A stretch of DNA of 64,000 nt, taken from positions 124,001 to 188,000 of the forward strand of contig JAKVNF010000003.1 in the NCBI GenBank assembly GCA_022483465.1, in the 5' to 3' direction. The notes under the pieces are model-generated. The model did not search any database and had not been told where the DNA came from. It saw only the letters and a program-made list of their open reading frames with translations. This document shows positions 8,902-16,475 of the stretch, piece by piece; within the stretch, counting starts at the first letter, position 1; each line of letters opens with the position of its first letter. The translations under genes and the position numbers were made by a program. Origin of the DNA: Lachnospiraceae bacterium (lineage in GTDB: Bacteria > Bacillota > Clostridia > Lachnospirales > Lachnospiraceae).

Positions 8902-9360
8902 ATGGCAGATATTAAGTCTGCCAAGGCACGAAGCAAAAACATGGCGGCCATTCACAGCAAGGACACCAAGGCAGAGATTGTTCTCCGAAAAGCTCTGTGG
9001 CATAAGGGATATCGATACAGAAAAAACGTGAATTCACTTCCCGGGAAACCGGATATAGTTCTTGCCAAGTATAGGATCTGTATTTTTGTGGACAGTGAGT
9101 TCTTTCACGGAAAAGGATTTAACGACGGGTACCAGAGCAGGAAATATACCAGTCTGAGAGAACAGCTGGAACACAGCAATCATCCCGGGTTTTGGCTTGA
9201 AAAAATTCAAAACAATATGAGTCATGACCTGAAGGTGAATGCAGAACTAAAGGGAAAAGGCTGGAAAGTACTGAGATTTTGGAGCAAGGATGTATTGGGT
9301 GATACAGGAAGATGTGTACAGACCATAGAGGAGGCCGTGTTGGATTCTAAATTGGAATAA
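8902..9360 (+). CDS. vsr: Very short patch repair endonuclease Vsr
   Basis: A 152-aa protein of normal Vsr length that nicks T:G mismatches arising by deamination of 5-methylcytosine at Dcm sites. Signatures: SKNMAAIHSKDTKAEIVLRKALW at the start (read in two parts: NMAAIHSKDTK and AEIVLRKALW), YRKNVNSLPGKPDIV, FVDSEFFHG and a late VLRFWSKDVL. The catalytic Asp is in GKPDIV; the usual FVHGCFWH is here FVDSEFFHG, so one zinc/catalytic position may differ. The start is 2 bp after the EcoRII stop, so it was co-transcribed with that operon. It is the only unbroken gene of the cluster. Confidence 0.88.
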   Translation: MADIKSAKARSKNMAAIHSKDTKAEIVLRKALWHKGYRYRKNVNSLPGKPDIVLAKYRICIFVDSEFFHGKGFNDGYQSRKYTSLREQLEHSNHPGFWLEKIQNNMSHDLKVNAELKGKGWKVLRFWSKDVLGDTGRCVQTIEEAVLDSKLE

Positions 9361-9396
9361 GCGAAAGCGTTAGTAAAGAACCATGTTGCAGATGTA

Positions 9397-9426
9397 TGTT
9401 GCATCCTCATTACTGAAGATGCAACA
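9397..9426. repeat. Inverted repeat after vsr
   Basis: TGTTGCATC (9397-9405) and GATGCAACA (9418-9426) are perfect 9-bp arms around a 12-base loop. ATGTTGCA also occurs directly upstream, making a short direct repeat. No T run follows, so it is a weak terminator candidate or a protein-binding site. The remaining bases of the 9361-9625 gap show no supportable gene. Confidence 0.45.
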
Positions 9427-9626
9427 TTCTATCCTCTGGAGATATACGATTCTTGTTCGGATTCTCGCCGCATCCTCTCGAGAGTACATATCGTTATAAA
9501 CGGAAACACACATGGCAAGAGGGTAAACATTTGCAGGCAGTAAGGGAGACATTTTGATACGATAAGCAGCTTCGATTAAGACGCTGAAGCTAAGTTGACG
9601 GAAAATGATGAGGGCATGTTTTTTTG

Positions 9627-9673
9627 TTGACAAGCCTTTTTATTTTTGCTATATTGTTCGCATGGCAGCGAAC
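9627..9673 (+). promoter_or_regulatory. Repressor promoter with overlapping operator O1
   Basis: TTGACA (9627-9632), a 17-bp spacer and TATATT (9650-9655). The palindrome GTTCGC-ATGGCA-GCGAAC (9656-9673) starts immediately after the -10, covering the start of transcription. Two more copies lie at 10950 and 12191. This placement suggests autoregulation by the downstream XRE protein. Confidence 0.78.
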
Positions 9674-9725
9674 ATGCAACTAAGTAAAAAATGTAAAAAT
9701 GTAATAATGGGAAAAAGGTGAGATC

Positions 9726-10094
9726 ATGGAATATAAGAACTTTGGAGAATTTTTAAGTTCAAAGAGGAAAGAACACAATCTCACCCTGCGTAAAATGGCA
9801 GATCTACTGGGTATATCCGCTGCTTTCCTGACAGACGTTGAGAAAGACAGGAGAAATCCTTTTGATCAGGACAAACTGGAAAGAATATCAGAGATCTTCC
9901 ATTTGAGCGAGGATGAGCGTTCCCAGATGATGGACCTTGTCGGGGAAAAGAGGGATACCGTCCCTCCCGATGTCCAGAGTTATGTTAAACCCCGCGCTTA
10001 TGTCAGCGCAGCGCTGAGGACTGCTCGGGACCTCGACGCCAGCGAGGAAGATTGGCAGAAATTTGTAGATGAATTGAAAAGGCGAAAGGGGTAA
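9726..10094 (+). CDS. XRE-family phage repressor (ImmR-like)
   Basis: A 122-aa helix-turn-helix protein. Residues 5-60 form the XRE domain (LRKMADLLGISAAFLTDVEKDRRNP). The remainder is short and charged, with no peptidase domain. The gene is followed 10 bp later by an ImmA-type metallopeptidase, the arrangement known from ImmR/ImmA elements, where the peptidase cleaves the repressor to induce the element. The GTTCGC-N6-GCGAAC sites in front of this gene and two later units are its most likely operators; the pairing is inferred. Confidence 0.85.
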   Translation: MEYKNFGEFLSSKRKEHNLTLRKMADLLGISAAFLTDVEKDRRNPFDQDKLERISEIFHLSEDERSQMMDLVGEKRDTVPPDVQSYVKPRAYVSAALRTARDLDASEEDWQKFVDELKRRKG

Positions 10095-10104
10095 AGCACC
10101 ATCA

Positions 10105-10905
10105 ATGTACAAGCCGCAAATACGCAGGAAGAAGTCCGGGATACCCGTCCTCAGCAAAGATGAGATCGACGATATTGCTGAGAACTTGCTGGCTGATTAC
10201 AATCCCGAATGGATCAAACACCCGCAGGAGATTGATATTGACCTGTTTGCGCAAGAGTACCTGAAAGCGGACCAAGATTTCCAATACCTGTCACACAACG
10301 GTATCTATCTGGGAATGACTGTATTCAATGACAGTGACAGGGTTGTAGTTTTTAATCCGGAAAAAGGTCAAGCGGATTATGTCAGTGAGAAGGCCCGTAC
10401 GATAATTATAGATACGGGCCTATTGGAAAGAGGACAGGAACACCGCTACCGTTTCACTATGGGACATGAGTGCGGGCATCTTTACCTTCATCCGCAGTAT
10501 TTCACCATTGATCCGAACCAGATGACTTTGGATATGTTCATGGATATGGGGCCCCAGAAGCCGTCCTTTATTGTTTGTCGGGAGGATATGTACAAACTGG
10601 GAGCAAAATCAAAAGTCTGGGATGACCGTAATACGCTGGAATGGCAGGCAAATTATTTTTCAGCGGCGATCTTGATGCCGCATTCAATGGTAGCGGAACT
10701 TTACCGTCAGGAGCGAATGATGTACGGGCGTGATCCCCGCATGATCCATCGATTGGCAGACGAGATTGAAAAGGTTTTTAACGTATCCCATGAGTCATCG
10801 GTTTACCGTCTTCAGGACCTTGGTTATACAGAGGCGGGGTGTCTTGTCGGGGACAGGGCACTTGATTCGCAAATTGAATGGGGCATGGAGCAGGGTTTGA
10901 TCTGA
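10105..10905 (+). CDS. ImmA/IrrE-type metallopeptidase
   Basis: A 266-aa zinc peptidase of the COG2856 group. The zinc motif HECGH lies in FTMGHECGHLYLHP near residue 122, and a downstream WQANYFSAAILMP supplies the typical third-ligand helix and the family signature. No membrane segment. It sits directly behind the XRE gene and probably relieves repression by cleaving it in response to DNA damage or cell signals, as in ImmA. A strong terminator follows directly. Confidence 0.87.
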   Translation: MYKPQIRRKKSGIPVLSKDEIDDIAENLLADYNPEWIKHPQEIDIDLFAQEYLKADQDFQYLSHNGIYLGMTVFNDSDRVVVFNPEKGQADYVSEKARTIIIDTGLLERGQEHRYRFTMGHECGHLYLHPQYFTIDPNQMTLDMFMDMGPQKPSFIVCREDMYKLGAKSKVWDDRNTLEWQANYFSAAILMPHSMVAELYRQERMMYGRDPRMIHRLADEIEKVFNVSHESSVYRLQDLGYTEAGCLVGDRALDSQIEWGMEQGLI

Positions 10906-10911
10906 ACGTAG

Positions 10912-10940
10912 CGGACCCGATTACGGGTCCGTATATTTTT
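10912..10940 (+). terminator. Terminator of repressor operon
   Basis: CGGACCCG (10912-10919), loop ATTA and CGGGTCCG (10924-10931) form a perfect 8-bp stem followed by TATATTTTT. Confidence 0.85.
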
Positions 10941-10949
10941 ACACTCGTC

Positions 10950-10967
10950 GTTCGCAAAATAGCGAAC
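10950..10967. promoter_or_regulatory. Operator O2 (GTTCGC-N6-GCGAAC)
   Basis: GTTCGC-AAAATA-GCGAAC, the same palindrome as at 9656, placed 93 bp before the gene at 11060. It probably lets the repressor control that transcription unit. No clear sigma-A promoter is visible next to it. Confidence 0.7.
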
Positions 10968-11059
10968 ACACCCCAAGAGGGCACAGTATGAATCGGTGTA
11001 TCTACTAAATACATGCTATGGTACTATGCTGACATCAAGATATTGTGGAGGGCAAGTCA

Positions 11060-11854
11060 ATGGAAATAAAAAACTTTGATGCTGTTATTACGGCTTACAA
11101 GGCGGCTGAGGGGACTGACCTGATCAAAGAAGGCGACGTACGTTCGAAGTACACGGAGGTCGCGGAAGCGTTAGGTGTTGACACAAAGCTGTTGCGCAAC
11201 CACGCAGGTGTGGACATTTGTAAGGACTATGACCGGATTACGGACCAGACGCCCCTTGTGGTCGGGGAGGATGACATCCCTTTTGTTGTGGAGGTCGTCC
11301 GGAATTATTGCAGCCCGGATTATCAAAATATCCGCAGGAGGGACTTCAGGGATGTCCCGCTTCCTACGATCAAATACCTGATTGAGCGCTTCACAAAGCT
11401 GCTTTTTGACCTAGGGCATGAACGGAAGACGCTTGTCAGCCAGATTGAGTCTATGGAGATGGTGACGCAGTACTCCTTGAGGGTGCAGAAGAAGGAAGCA
11501 CTGGACAGAATCGCTGAACTCTCTCGTGAGATAGTAAAAGAAAAACGGTTCCGCGATTATATTGATTACGAGGATGCCTTCCAGAAGGGAAACTATGCGC
11601 TACGTAAAATATTTGAGTGTACTTCTGATATTGATGGCGTCTGGCGTGAATATGATAATGTCCGGTTTGACATCTATGACCGGGAATACGAAATAATGTA
11701 TGAGGAGGATACCACGACAGAATTACGCTGGAGCCAAGAGGACAGGGTTGAGGACAAACTCAGGAAGAATCCGGAGTATGTGAAATTAATGGACCGCAAA
11801 CGAGAACTGTCACAAGATCCCAAGGGGTTTGTAAAAAAGTGCATGCCGAATTAA
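11060..11854 (+). CDS. Hypothetical early protein, 264 aa, coiled-coil
   Basis: Start ATG at 11060 behind GGAGGG. The N-terminal third looks helical (VRSKYTEVAEALGVDTKLLRNHAGV, a possible DNA-binding helix pair, spanning about residues 28-52). The middle and end are strongly charged and coiled-coil-like (KEALDRIAELSREIVKEKRF). No catalytic motif is seen. It is the first gene after operator O2, hence likely repressed in the lysogen. I do not recognise a family. Confidence 0.65.
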   Translation: MEIKNFDAVITAYKAAEGTDLIKEGDVRSKYTEVAEALGVDTKLLRNHAGVDICKDYDRITDQTPLVVGEDDIPFVVEVVRNYCSPDYQNIRRRDFRDVPLPTIKYLIERFTKLLFDLGHERKTLVSQIESMEMVTQYSLRVQKKEALDRIAELSREIVKEKRFRDYIDYEDAFQKGNYALRKIFECTSDIDGVWREYDNVRFDIYDREYEIMYEEDTTTELRWSQEDRVEDKLRKNPEYVKLMDRKRELSQDPKGFVKKCMPN

Positions 11855-11871
11855 AGCATATCGAGGAGCGT

Positions 11872-12144
11872 ATGAAAGAAATTCGAACGGAGACCGAACA
11901 GTCCCTGTTTGGCAGAACGCTGGAAACGATTCCGGATGATTTCCCGAGGATTCAAGAAAGCCCTGAGAACGTAATGCAGCAGGCTATAGCGCAGCGTAAA
12001 GCATTTTTGGAGCAGATGAAGAAAGAGGACGAGGAATGGAAAAAGAAACCTAAAAAGACGATTCCAAAAGAAAAAATGGATGAATATATCAGGAAATGGC
12101 GCAAGGATACCCATCAGCTGGAAGTATGGGATTATCTCCAATAG
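11872..12144 (+). CDS. Hypothetical protein, 90 aa, highly charged
   Basis: A Lys/Glu-rich, probably helical protein (KAFLEQMKKEDEEWKKKPKK). ATG at 11872 follows GAGGAG closely; an alternative GTG at 11839 would add 11 residues and overlap the upstream stop. It belongs to the same unit as the 11060 gene. No family recognised. Confidence 0.55.
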   Translation: MKEIRTETEQSLFGRTLETIPDDFPRIQESPENVMQQAIAQRKAFLEQMKKEDEEWKKKPKKTIPKEKMDEYIRKWRKDTHQLEVWDYLQ

Positions 12145-12148
12145 CAAC

Positions 12149-12180
12149 CCCGGGTCCGCTTTCGGGCGGGCCCATCATTT
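12149..12180 (+). terminator. Probable terminator
   Basis: GGGTCCGC and GGCGGGCCC flank a short TTTCG loop, followed by a weak T stretch (ATCATTTT). It closes the unit starting at 11060. Confidence 0.55.
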
Positions 12181-12190
12181 TGGACATTAA

Positions 12191-12208
12191 GTTCGCATGA
12201 CAGCGAAC
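12191..12208. promoter_or_regulatory. Operator O3 (GTTCGC-N6-GCGAAC)
   Basis: GTTCGC-ATGACA-GCGAAC, differing from O1 by one spacer base, 25 bp before the start at 12233. It probably brings the unit at 12233 under repressor control. Confidence 0.72.
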
Positions 12209-12232
12209 AAGCATTAGATTCCGGAGGTTTAT

Positions 12233-12439
12233 ATGGTAAATCAGGAAACGGATAATTACAAAGGCGTTATCGTTTGCCCGTTCTGTGGTGCAAAAACATT
12301 CGTGGAATTTGGCGCACATGGACGGGCAAGCACACAGTGCAGGTGCAAGAAATATTTGGTGTTCGATTATGACCAGATGGTTGCGATACCAAGCAAGCCG
12401 AAGCGCGGCTTATCTATGCGGTTCAGGACAACAGAATAA
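12233..12439 (+). CDS. Small zinc-finger protein, 68 aa
   Basis: CPFCGAKT near residue 16 and CRCKKY near residue 38 form a probable zinc ribbon with a non-canonical second half. Start ATG at 12233 with CCGGAGG. It lies directly behind operator O3, so it is likely an early regulator or nucleic-acid binder. No specific family assigned. Confidence 0.65.
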   Translation: MVNQETDNYKGVIVCPFCGAKTFVEFGAHGRASTQCRCKKYLVFDYDQMVAIPSKPKRGLSMRFRTTE

Positions 12440-12487
12440 TCAAGGTATTACCACCGAGACATAGGGGCCGTAAGTAAGCCACCGCTG

Positions 12488-12552
12488 AGCCGGGGTAAAC
12501 CATGACAGGTGATCCATTTGTGATCACTGGTTGTGGTTTATCCCGGCTTTTT
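12488..12552 (+). terminator. Long-stem terminator
   Basis: AGCCGGGGTAAACCA (12488-12502) pairs with TGGTTTATCCCGGCT (12534-12548), with an inner GTGATC/GATCAC stem, then TTTT. This 15-bp outer stem ends the 12233 unit. It begins the 436-bp gene-free stretch 12440-12875, which also holds the leader and hairpin listed next. Confidence 0.82.
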
Positions 12553-12623
12553 CTGTGTAGGGATAAATTCTGACATATTTATTTACAGAAAAGAATCTCG
12601 CAATGGCACGGAAAGGAGTTTGC

Positions 12624-12671
12624 ATGGAGCGCTCACCGCCAAAAACGATACATATGCACAACTACAGGTAG
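12624..12671 (+). CDS. Possible 15-aa leader peptide
   Basis: ATG at 12624 has a strong GGAAAGGAG about 5 bases upstream and reads MERSPPKTIHMHNYR before TAG. It ends 30 bp before a large hairpin with a T run, the layout of a transcription attenuator. Function as a leader is inferred; it could also be a chance reading frame. Confidence 0.4.
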   Translation: MERSPPKTIHMHNYR

Positions 12672-12701
12672 TAACTCAAAAACAAATTATCTCAAAGCTA
12701 T

Positions 12702-12802
12702 GGGTGCACACACGGCGGCGGGATACAGAAGGAATTTTCACTACGGCGATGGCCGTAGTGAATTCCGGATGTGTCCACCGTCTGTTCGTCGCACCCTTTT
12801 TT
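12702..12802 (+). ncRNA. Structured RNA / attenuator-like hairpin
   Basis: Nested pairing runs over 95 bases: outer GGGTGC with GCACCC (12702-12707, 12791-12796), then GGATACA with TGTGTCC, GGAATT with AATTCC, and a perfect innermost CACTACGGC/GCCGTAGTG stem with loop GATG. T6 follows at 12797. It lies between the short leader reading frame and the gene at 12876, so it could be an attenuator or a small stable RNA. Confidence 0.6.
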
Positions 12803-12875
12803 GCTGCGGAACCGGTGGAGTGATCTGCCGGTTCCTTATGTGTCCTGCCGCCTGCACCAGCGGAAAGGACACAAA

Positions 12876-13544
12876 ATGGCAAAGCATGATATCGGCAATG
12901 CTGCAGATGACAGGATTGAGAAGAAGTCCAAGTTCGACCAGAACCGGACAGCGTTCGTTGACCCGAAAACAGGGGACTATGTCTTTAACGAATGGGTAAA
13001 TCTGGGGACCGACAAGTACCCGAAATGGGCTCTCCGTGAAGTCGCCCGTATCCCGGCTGAAATGGGCAAATGGGTAAAGCTCCTCGATGAGGATGATGCA
13101 GCAGTCGACCTGCAGAATCGGTATGAAGCAGAACATCGGGATCTCACTACGGAAAACAAGAAACAAGCCAATCAGGCAATGGAAGATGATGATTCCGTTG
13201 CCGACGATGGCCAGAGTGGGAATCCAATGGAAGACATCCCGGAAAGGAATACGGAGCCTGAGACCATTCTTTTTACAGAACCCGAAAAGAAGGATCCCCG
13301 TATCCAGCAGATTGAGCAGACGAAGGTGACGCATCTTACGGAGGAGCAGCGGAACCTTTACTACGACCATGTCGGGCAGCAGATGTACCTCGAGGATATC
13401 CGGAAGGAGAAAATCAGCGTGACCGGGAAGAATATCACGCAGCAGGCGGTATCCAAGCAGTGGAGGAAGACTATGAAGATCTTCTGTGACGACCTTGGGG
13501 TGGAGATGCCGAAGACTCGCGGAAAGAGGAAGAAGGACGATTAA
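12876..13544 (+). CDS. Sigma-like/HTH phage protein, 222 aa
   Basis: Start ATG at 12876 behind GGAAAGG. Three parts: an N-terminal conserved patch (FVDPKTGDYVFNEWVNLG), an acidic linker at about residues 85-145, and a C-terminal region resembling sigma-70 region 4 or a related HTH (HLTEEQRNLYYDHVG, then ITQQAVSKQWRKTM). A role in phage transcription is plausible. It is expressed early, before the first copy of the GTTGTT-N9-TTGTAGTA motif, so it is a candidate reader of that motif; this is speculation. Confidence 0.55.
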   Translation: MAKHDIGNAADDRIEKKSKFDQNRTAFVDPKTGDYVFNEWVNLGTDKYPKWALREVARIPAEMGKWVKLLDEDDAAVDLQNRYEAEHRDLTTENKKQANQAMEDDDSVADDGQSGNPMEDIPERNTEPETILFTEPEKKDPRIQQIEQTKVTHLTEEQRNLYYDHVGQQMYLEDIRKEKISVTGKNITQQAVSKQWRKTMKIFCDDLGVEMPKTRGKRKKDD

Positions 13545-13562
13545 TCAGAAATCGCCGGGGAG

Positions 13563-13605
13563 GTTGTTGTTTTCGCCTTGTAGTAGGGAGGACAACAGCC
13601 TCCTT
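13563..13605 (+). promoter_or_regulatory. Start-associated motif, copy A
   Basis: GTTGTT-N9-TTGTAGTA (13563-13585) followed by GGGAGG. That Shine-Dalgarno-like block faces CCTCC (13600-13604 region) across a short loop, so it can be sequestered. The real gene start uses a second site, AAAGGAG, before 13655. Confidence 0.65.
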
Positions 13606-13654
13606 TCCTGTTGGCATAGTGCCTGCGGGAATCAATGATTCAAAGGAGCAGAGT

Positions 13655-15106
13655 ATGGAAAAAACGCCACCTTCATATCATTACCTGCCGATGCCGGTCA
13701 AAGGACGACCGTATGCACACCAGCAGGCCGCATTCGATTTTGCCTGCGATTTGTTCGGCCTCACGGATAACCGGAGGAAATCCCCGGGCTGCGCCATCCT
13801 TGCGGAGATGGGCTGCGGGAAAAGTTTCATAGCCATCGGGATCACCGGGATACTGTACCAGTTCGGAAAAGTGAACAGGGTGCTGATTGTCGCGCCGCTT
13901 TCCGTCCTTGGCACATGGGAATCGGAGCTGGAGCGCTTTGCAGCATATCCGTACCACATGACCGTATTGTCGGGGACGATGGAGAAAAAAAGGCAGCAGG
14001 TAAAAGCGGCAAAGGCGGCTGATGATCTGGAGATCCTTGCCGTGAATTACGAGAGCGCATGGAGGCTGGAGAAGGAGCTGACAGAATTTGCGCCGCAGCT
14101 CCTGTGCTGTGATGAGGCCCATCGGCTGAAGGACCCGCACTCCCGGCAGAGCAAAGGAATACAGCGCATCTCCGAGTATGCGGATTATCGGCTCGTACTT
14201 ACCGGCACGATTATCACCGGAAAGGAAATTGATGTATTTAGCCCCTATAAGGTGCTGGACCCGAGGATATTCGGCAGCAGCTTTTACAGCTTTCGGAACA
14301 GGTACTTTGACATGGTCGGATACGGCGGTTATACCCCGGCATTCCGTGAGAGCATGACGGACGATTTTCTGCGCCGATTGCACAGCATCGCGTTCCGGAT
14401 TACTAAGAAGGAGTGCCTTGACCTGCCCGCTGTCACGGAAGAAGTACGTACGGTTTCTCTGGAGCCGAAGGCCCGGAAACTGTATGACGAAATCGAGATG
14501 GAGAGCTACACGTCACTGAAGGGTTCGGAGGTTACGACGGTAAATATCCTCACGAAAATCCTGCGGCTGTCCCAGCTCACCGGCGGGTTCATCACGGATG
14601 ACGATGGCAATGTAATGCAGGTGTCGACGGCGAAACTGGATGCGCTCTCCGACATCATTGATTCTGCAATGGAGGACGACAACAAGGTTGTCGTGATGGT
14701 GCGTTTCGTCGCGGAGATGGATGCCATTGAAGCAATGCTGCAAAAGAAAGGCATCCGGTATTCCCTGATCAGGGGCGGCGTGAACGACCGGCAGGAACAG
14801 ATCGACCGTTTCCAGAAGGACCCCGGCTGCAAAGTATTCGTGGGCCAGATTGCGGCAGCAGGACTTGGTATCACGCTCACGGCGGCGCATGTCATGGTGT
14901 TCTACTCCATGGATTATTCGATGGCTAACTTCGAACAGGCGAAGGCCCGGATCCACCGCGTCTCCCAGACGGAGAACTGTCATTATGTCTACCTCTGCTG
15001 CAAGAACACCATTGACAGGAAGGCCCTTCGGGCGCTCCGGGACAAGGTCAACCTTGCCAAGACGCTGGTGGATGATTACCGGAAGGGATCAAACCCGTTC
15101 CGCTGA
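13655..15106 (+). CDS. SNF2-type DEAD/DEAH helicase
   Basis: A 483-aa superfamily 2 helicase/translocase of the SNF2 style common in phages. Walker A is ILAEMGCGKSF near residue 52, the DEAH box is CCDEAHRLKDP near 154, and motif III is LTGTIITGKEID. The C-terminal lobe has GLGITLTAAHVMVF and QAKARIHRVSQ (motifs V-VI). It probably remodels or unwinds DNA during phage replication or recombination. It is expressed from the motif A leader and is followed by the Gp157-like gene 43 bp later, again with a motif copy. Confidence 0.88.
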   Translation: MEKTPPSYHYLPMPVKGRPYAHQQAAFDFACDLFGLTDNRRKSPGCAILAEMGCGKSFIAIGITGILYQFGKVNRVLIVAPLSVLGTWESELERFAAYPYHMTVLSGTMEKKRQQVKAAKAADDLEILAVNYESAWRLEKELTEFAPQLLCCDEAHRLKDPHSRQSKGIQRISEYADYRLVLTGTIITGKEIDVFSPYKVLDPRIFGSSFYSFRNRYFDMVGYGGYTPAFRESMTDDFLRRLHSIAFRITKKECLDLPAVTEEVRTVSLEPKARKLYDEIEMESYTSLKGSEVTTVNILTKILRLSQLTGGFITDDDGNVMQVSTAKLDALSDIIDSAMEDDNKVVVMVRFVAEMDAIEAMLQKKGIRYSLIRGGVNDRQEQIDRFQKDPGCKVFVGQIAAAGLGITLTAAHVMVFYSMDYSMANFEQAKARIHRVSQTENCHYVYLCCKNTIDRKALRALRDKVNLAKTLVDDYRKGSNPFR

Positions 15107-15110
15107 TATA

Positions 15111-15140
15111 GTTGTTCTTTTGGGCTTGTAGTATAGGAGG
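15111..15140 (+). promoter_or_regulatory. Start-associated motif, copy B
   Basis: GTTGTT-N9-TTGTAGTA (15111-15133) followed by TAGGAGG, which is the direct ribosome binding site of the gene at 15150. Confidence 0.65.
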
Positions 15141-15149
15141 ATTTTTATT

Positions 15150-15560
15150 ATGGAACAGGAGCAGATTTTTGAACTCGCAGACAAACTGAAGACAGCAAAG
15201 GATCGCAAGAAGGAGCTCGAAGCGCAGGTGAAAGAGCTGAACGGGGAGATTGATTCTCTGGATACGGCGCTCTCGGATGCAATGGCAGACGCGGATGTCG
15301 ATAAGTTTTCCCGAAACGGATCCACGTTCTACCTGAACAGCCGGTTGTTTGCTTCCCCGCAGGCCGGCAGGAAGGATGCCCTAATGAAGGCGCTGAAGGA
15401 CAACGGGTACGGGTCCATTGTTGTTGAGACGGTGAATGCCAATACGCTGGCATCATTCTGCAAGGAGCAGCTGGCTGCAAACAATGACGAGCTCCCGGAT
15501 TGGCTCAGGGATGTCGTGAACACTTTTGACAAGGTTACAGTCGGCATCCGGAAGAGCTGA
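15150..15560 (+). CDS. Siphovirus Gp157-like protein
   Basis: A 136-aa protein. Residues 1-50 form a coiled coil (LKTAKDRKKELEAQVKELNG). The C-terminal part ends with VVNTFDKVTVGIRKS, like Gp157-family proteins, which sit in phage recombination/replication operons. No enzyme motif. Its position between the helicase and a probable ssDNA-handling protein supports a replication accessory role. Confidence 0.6.
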   Translation: MEQEQIFELADKLKTAKDRKKELEAQVKELNGEIDSLDTALSDAMADADVDKFSRNGSTFYLNSRLFASPQAGRKDALMKALKDNGYGSIVVETVNANTLASFCKEQLAANNDELPDWLRDVVNTFDKVTVGIRKS

Positions 15561-15568
15561 GCGGCGTG

Positions 15569-15617
15569 GTTGTTCTTTTGGGCTTGTAGTAGGAGGCATG
15601 GTGCTTCCTACTACTTT
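15569..15617 (+). promoter_or_regulatory. Start-associated motif, copy C, with hairpin
   Basis: GTTGTT-N9-TTGTAGTA (15569-15591) then GGAGGCA. GTAGTAGGAGGCA pairs with TGCTTCCTACTAC just after it (one G-U), fully hiding the first Shine-Dalgarno sequence. The gene starts at 15640 behind a second one, ACAGGAGG. Confidence 0.68.
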
Positions 15618-15639
15618 CATTATTACAGGAGGACAGGAT

Positions 15640-16401
15640 ATGTCTGAAGAAAAGAACGAAGTTATGAAGACGAGCGGGTTCGCTGCGCTCAGCACACAGA
15701 ACATGGAAGGTCTGATAGATGAGGACCTGAACGGTCTCACCATCACACCCGACAGGATCAAAATTCCGTCCGGGGGATCCACGGCATTCGAGATCCCGGG
15801 AGACGGGGATGATTCCGAAATGGTTAAGGAGATCACCGGTGTGATCCTTTTCCACCACCCCGCATACGCATACTACAGGGAGAAATTCTCCGGTGGCTCC
15901 AATCCTCCGGACTGCGGCAGCTTTGACGGGATCACCGGCGTGGGTATCCCGGGAGGTGCATGCGCTACCTGCCCGTATAACCAGTTCGGGAGCGGAGAGG
16001 GCCAGAGCAAGCTCTGCAAGAACCGGCGCCAGATTTACATCCTTCCGGAGAACGAACTGTTCCCGATGGTACTTTCCCTTCCGACCGGGAGCCTGAAGGA
16101 GTTCACGAAGTACGTGAAGCGCCAGCTTACCAAGGGAAGGAAGCTCTCGCAGATCGTGACAAAGCTCTCCCTGAAGAAGGCAACCAGTGCATCCGGGATT
16201 GTATTCTCGCAGGCGGTATTTACATATGTACGGCCCCTGACCAGTGAAGAGCAGGCTGCCGTGGCACCTCTGGTTCAGCAGGCAAAAGAGTACAGTACTC
16301 AGCTGACCGTGGATGCACTAACGGATGTCGTGTCGCCTGCAGATAGCAATGTTCCGTTTATTGATCCGGAAACTGGAGAAGAGATCCAGCCGTTGAAATA
16401 A
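15640..16401 (+). CDS. Phage replication-associated protein (possible ssDNA-binding)
   Basis: A 253-aa protein. Central CATCPYNQFG and KLCKNRRQIYIL suggest a small metal-binding loop, followed by LSLPTGSLKEFTKYV. The C-terminus is acidic (DPETGEEIQPLK), as is common in ssDNA-binding proteins. The gene is directly before the DNA polymerase. Conserved in Clostridia phages as far as I can recall, with no proven function; the ssDNA-binding role is an inference from position and tail. Confidence 0.5.
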   Translation: MSEEKNEVMKTSGFAALSTQNMEGLIDEDLNGLTITPDRIKIPSGGSTAFEIPGDGDDSEMVKEITGVILFHHPAYAYYREKFSGGSNPPDCGSFDGITGVGIPGGACATCPYNQFGSGEGQSKLCKNRRQIYILPENELFPMVLSLPTGSLKEFTKYVKRQLTKGRKLSQIVTKLSLKKATSASGIVFSQAVFTYVRPLTSEEQAAVAPLVQQAKEYSTQLTVDALTDVVSPADSNVPFIDPETGEEIQPLK

Positions 16402-16423
16402 TTGGTCGGGATCTGGTTATCGA

Positions 16424-16460
16424 GCCGGGAGAAGGCAGCAGGCTTTCTCCCGGCATTTCT
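16424..16460 (+). terminator. Hairpin before polymerase gene
   Basis: GCCGGGAGAAGGC and GCTTTCTCCCGGC form a 13-bp stem with loop AGCAG, followed by a short T-rich stretch. It may be a partial terminator that lowers polymerase expression. Confidence 0.55.
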
Positions 16461-16475
16461 GCAAGGAGAAAAGAT

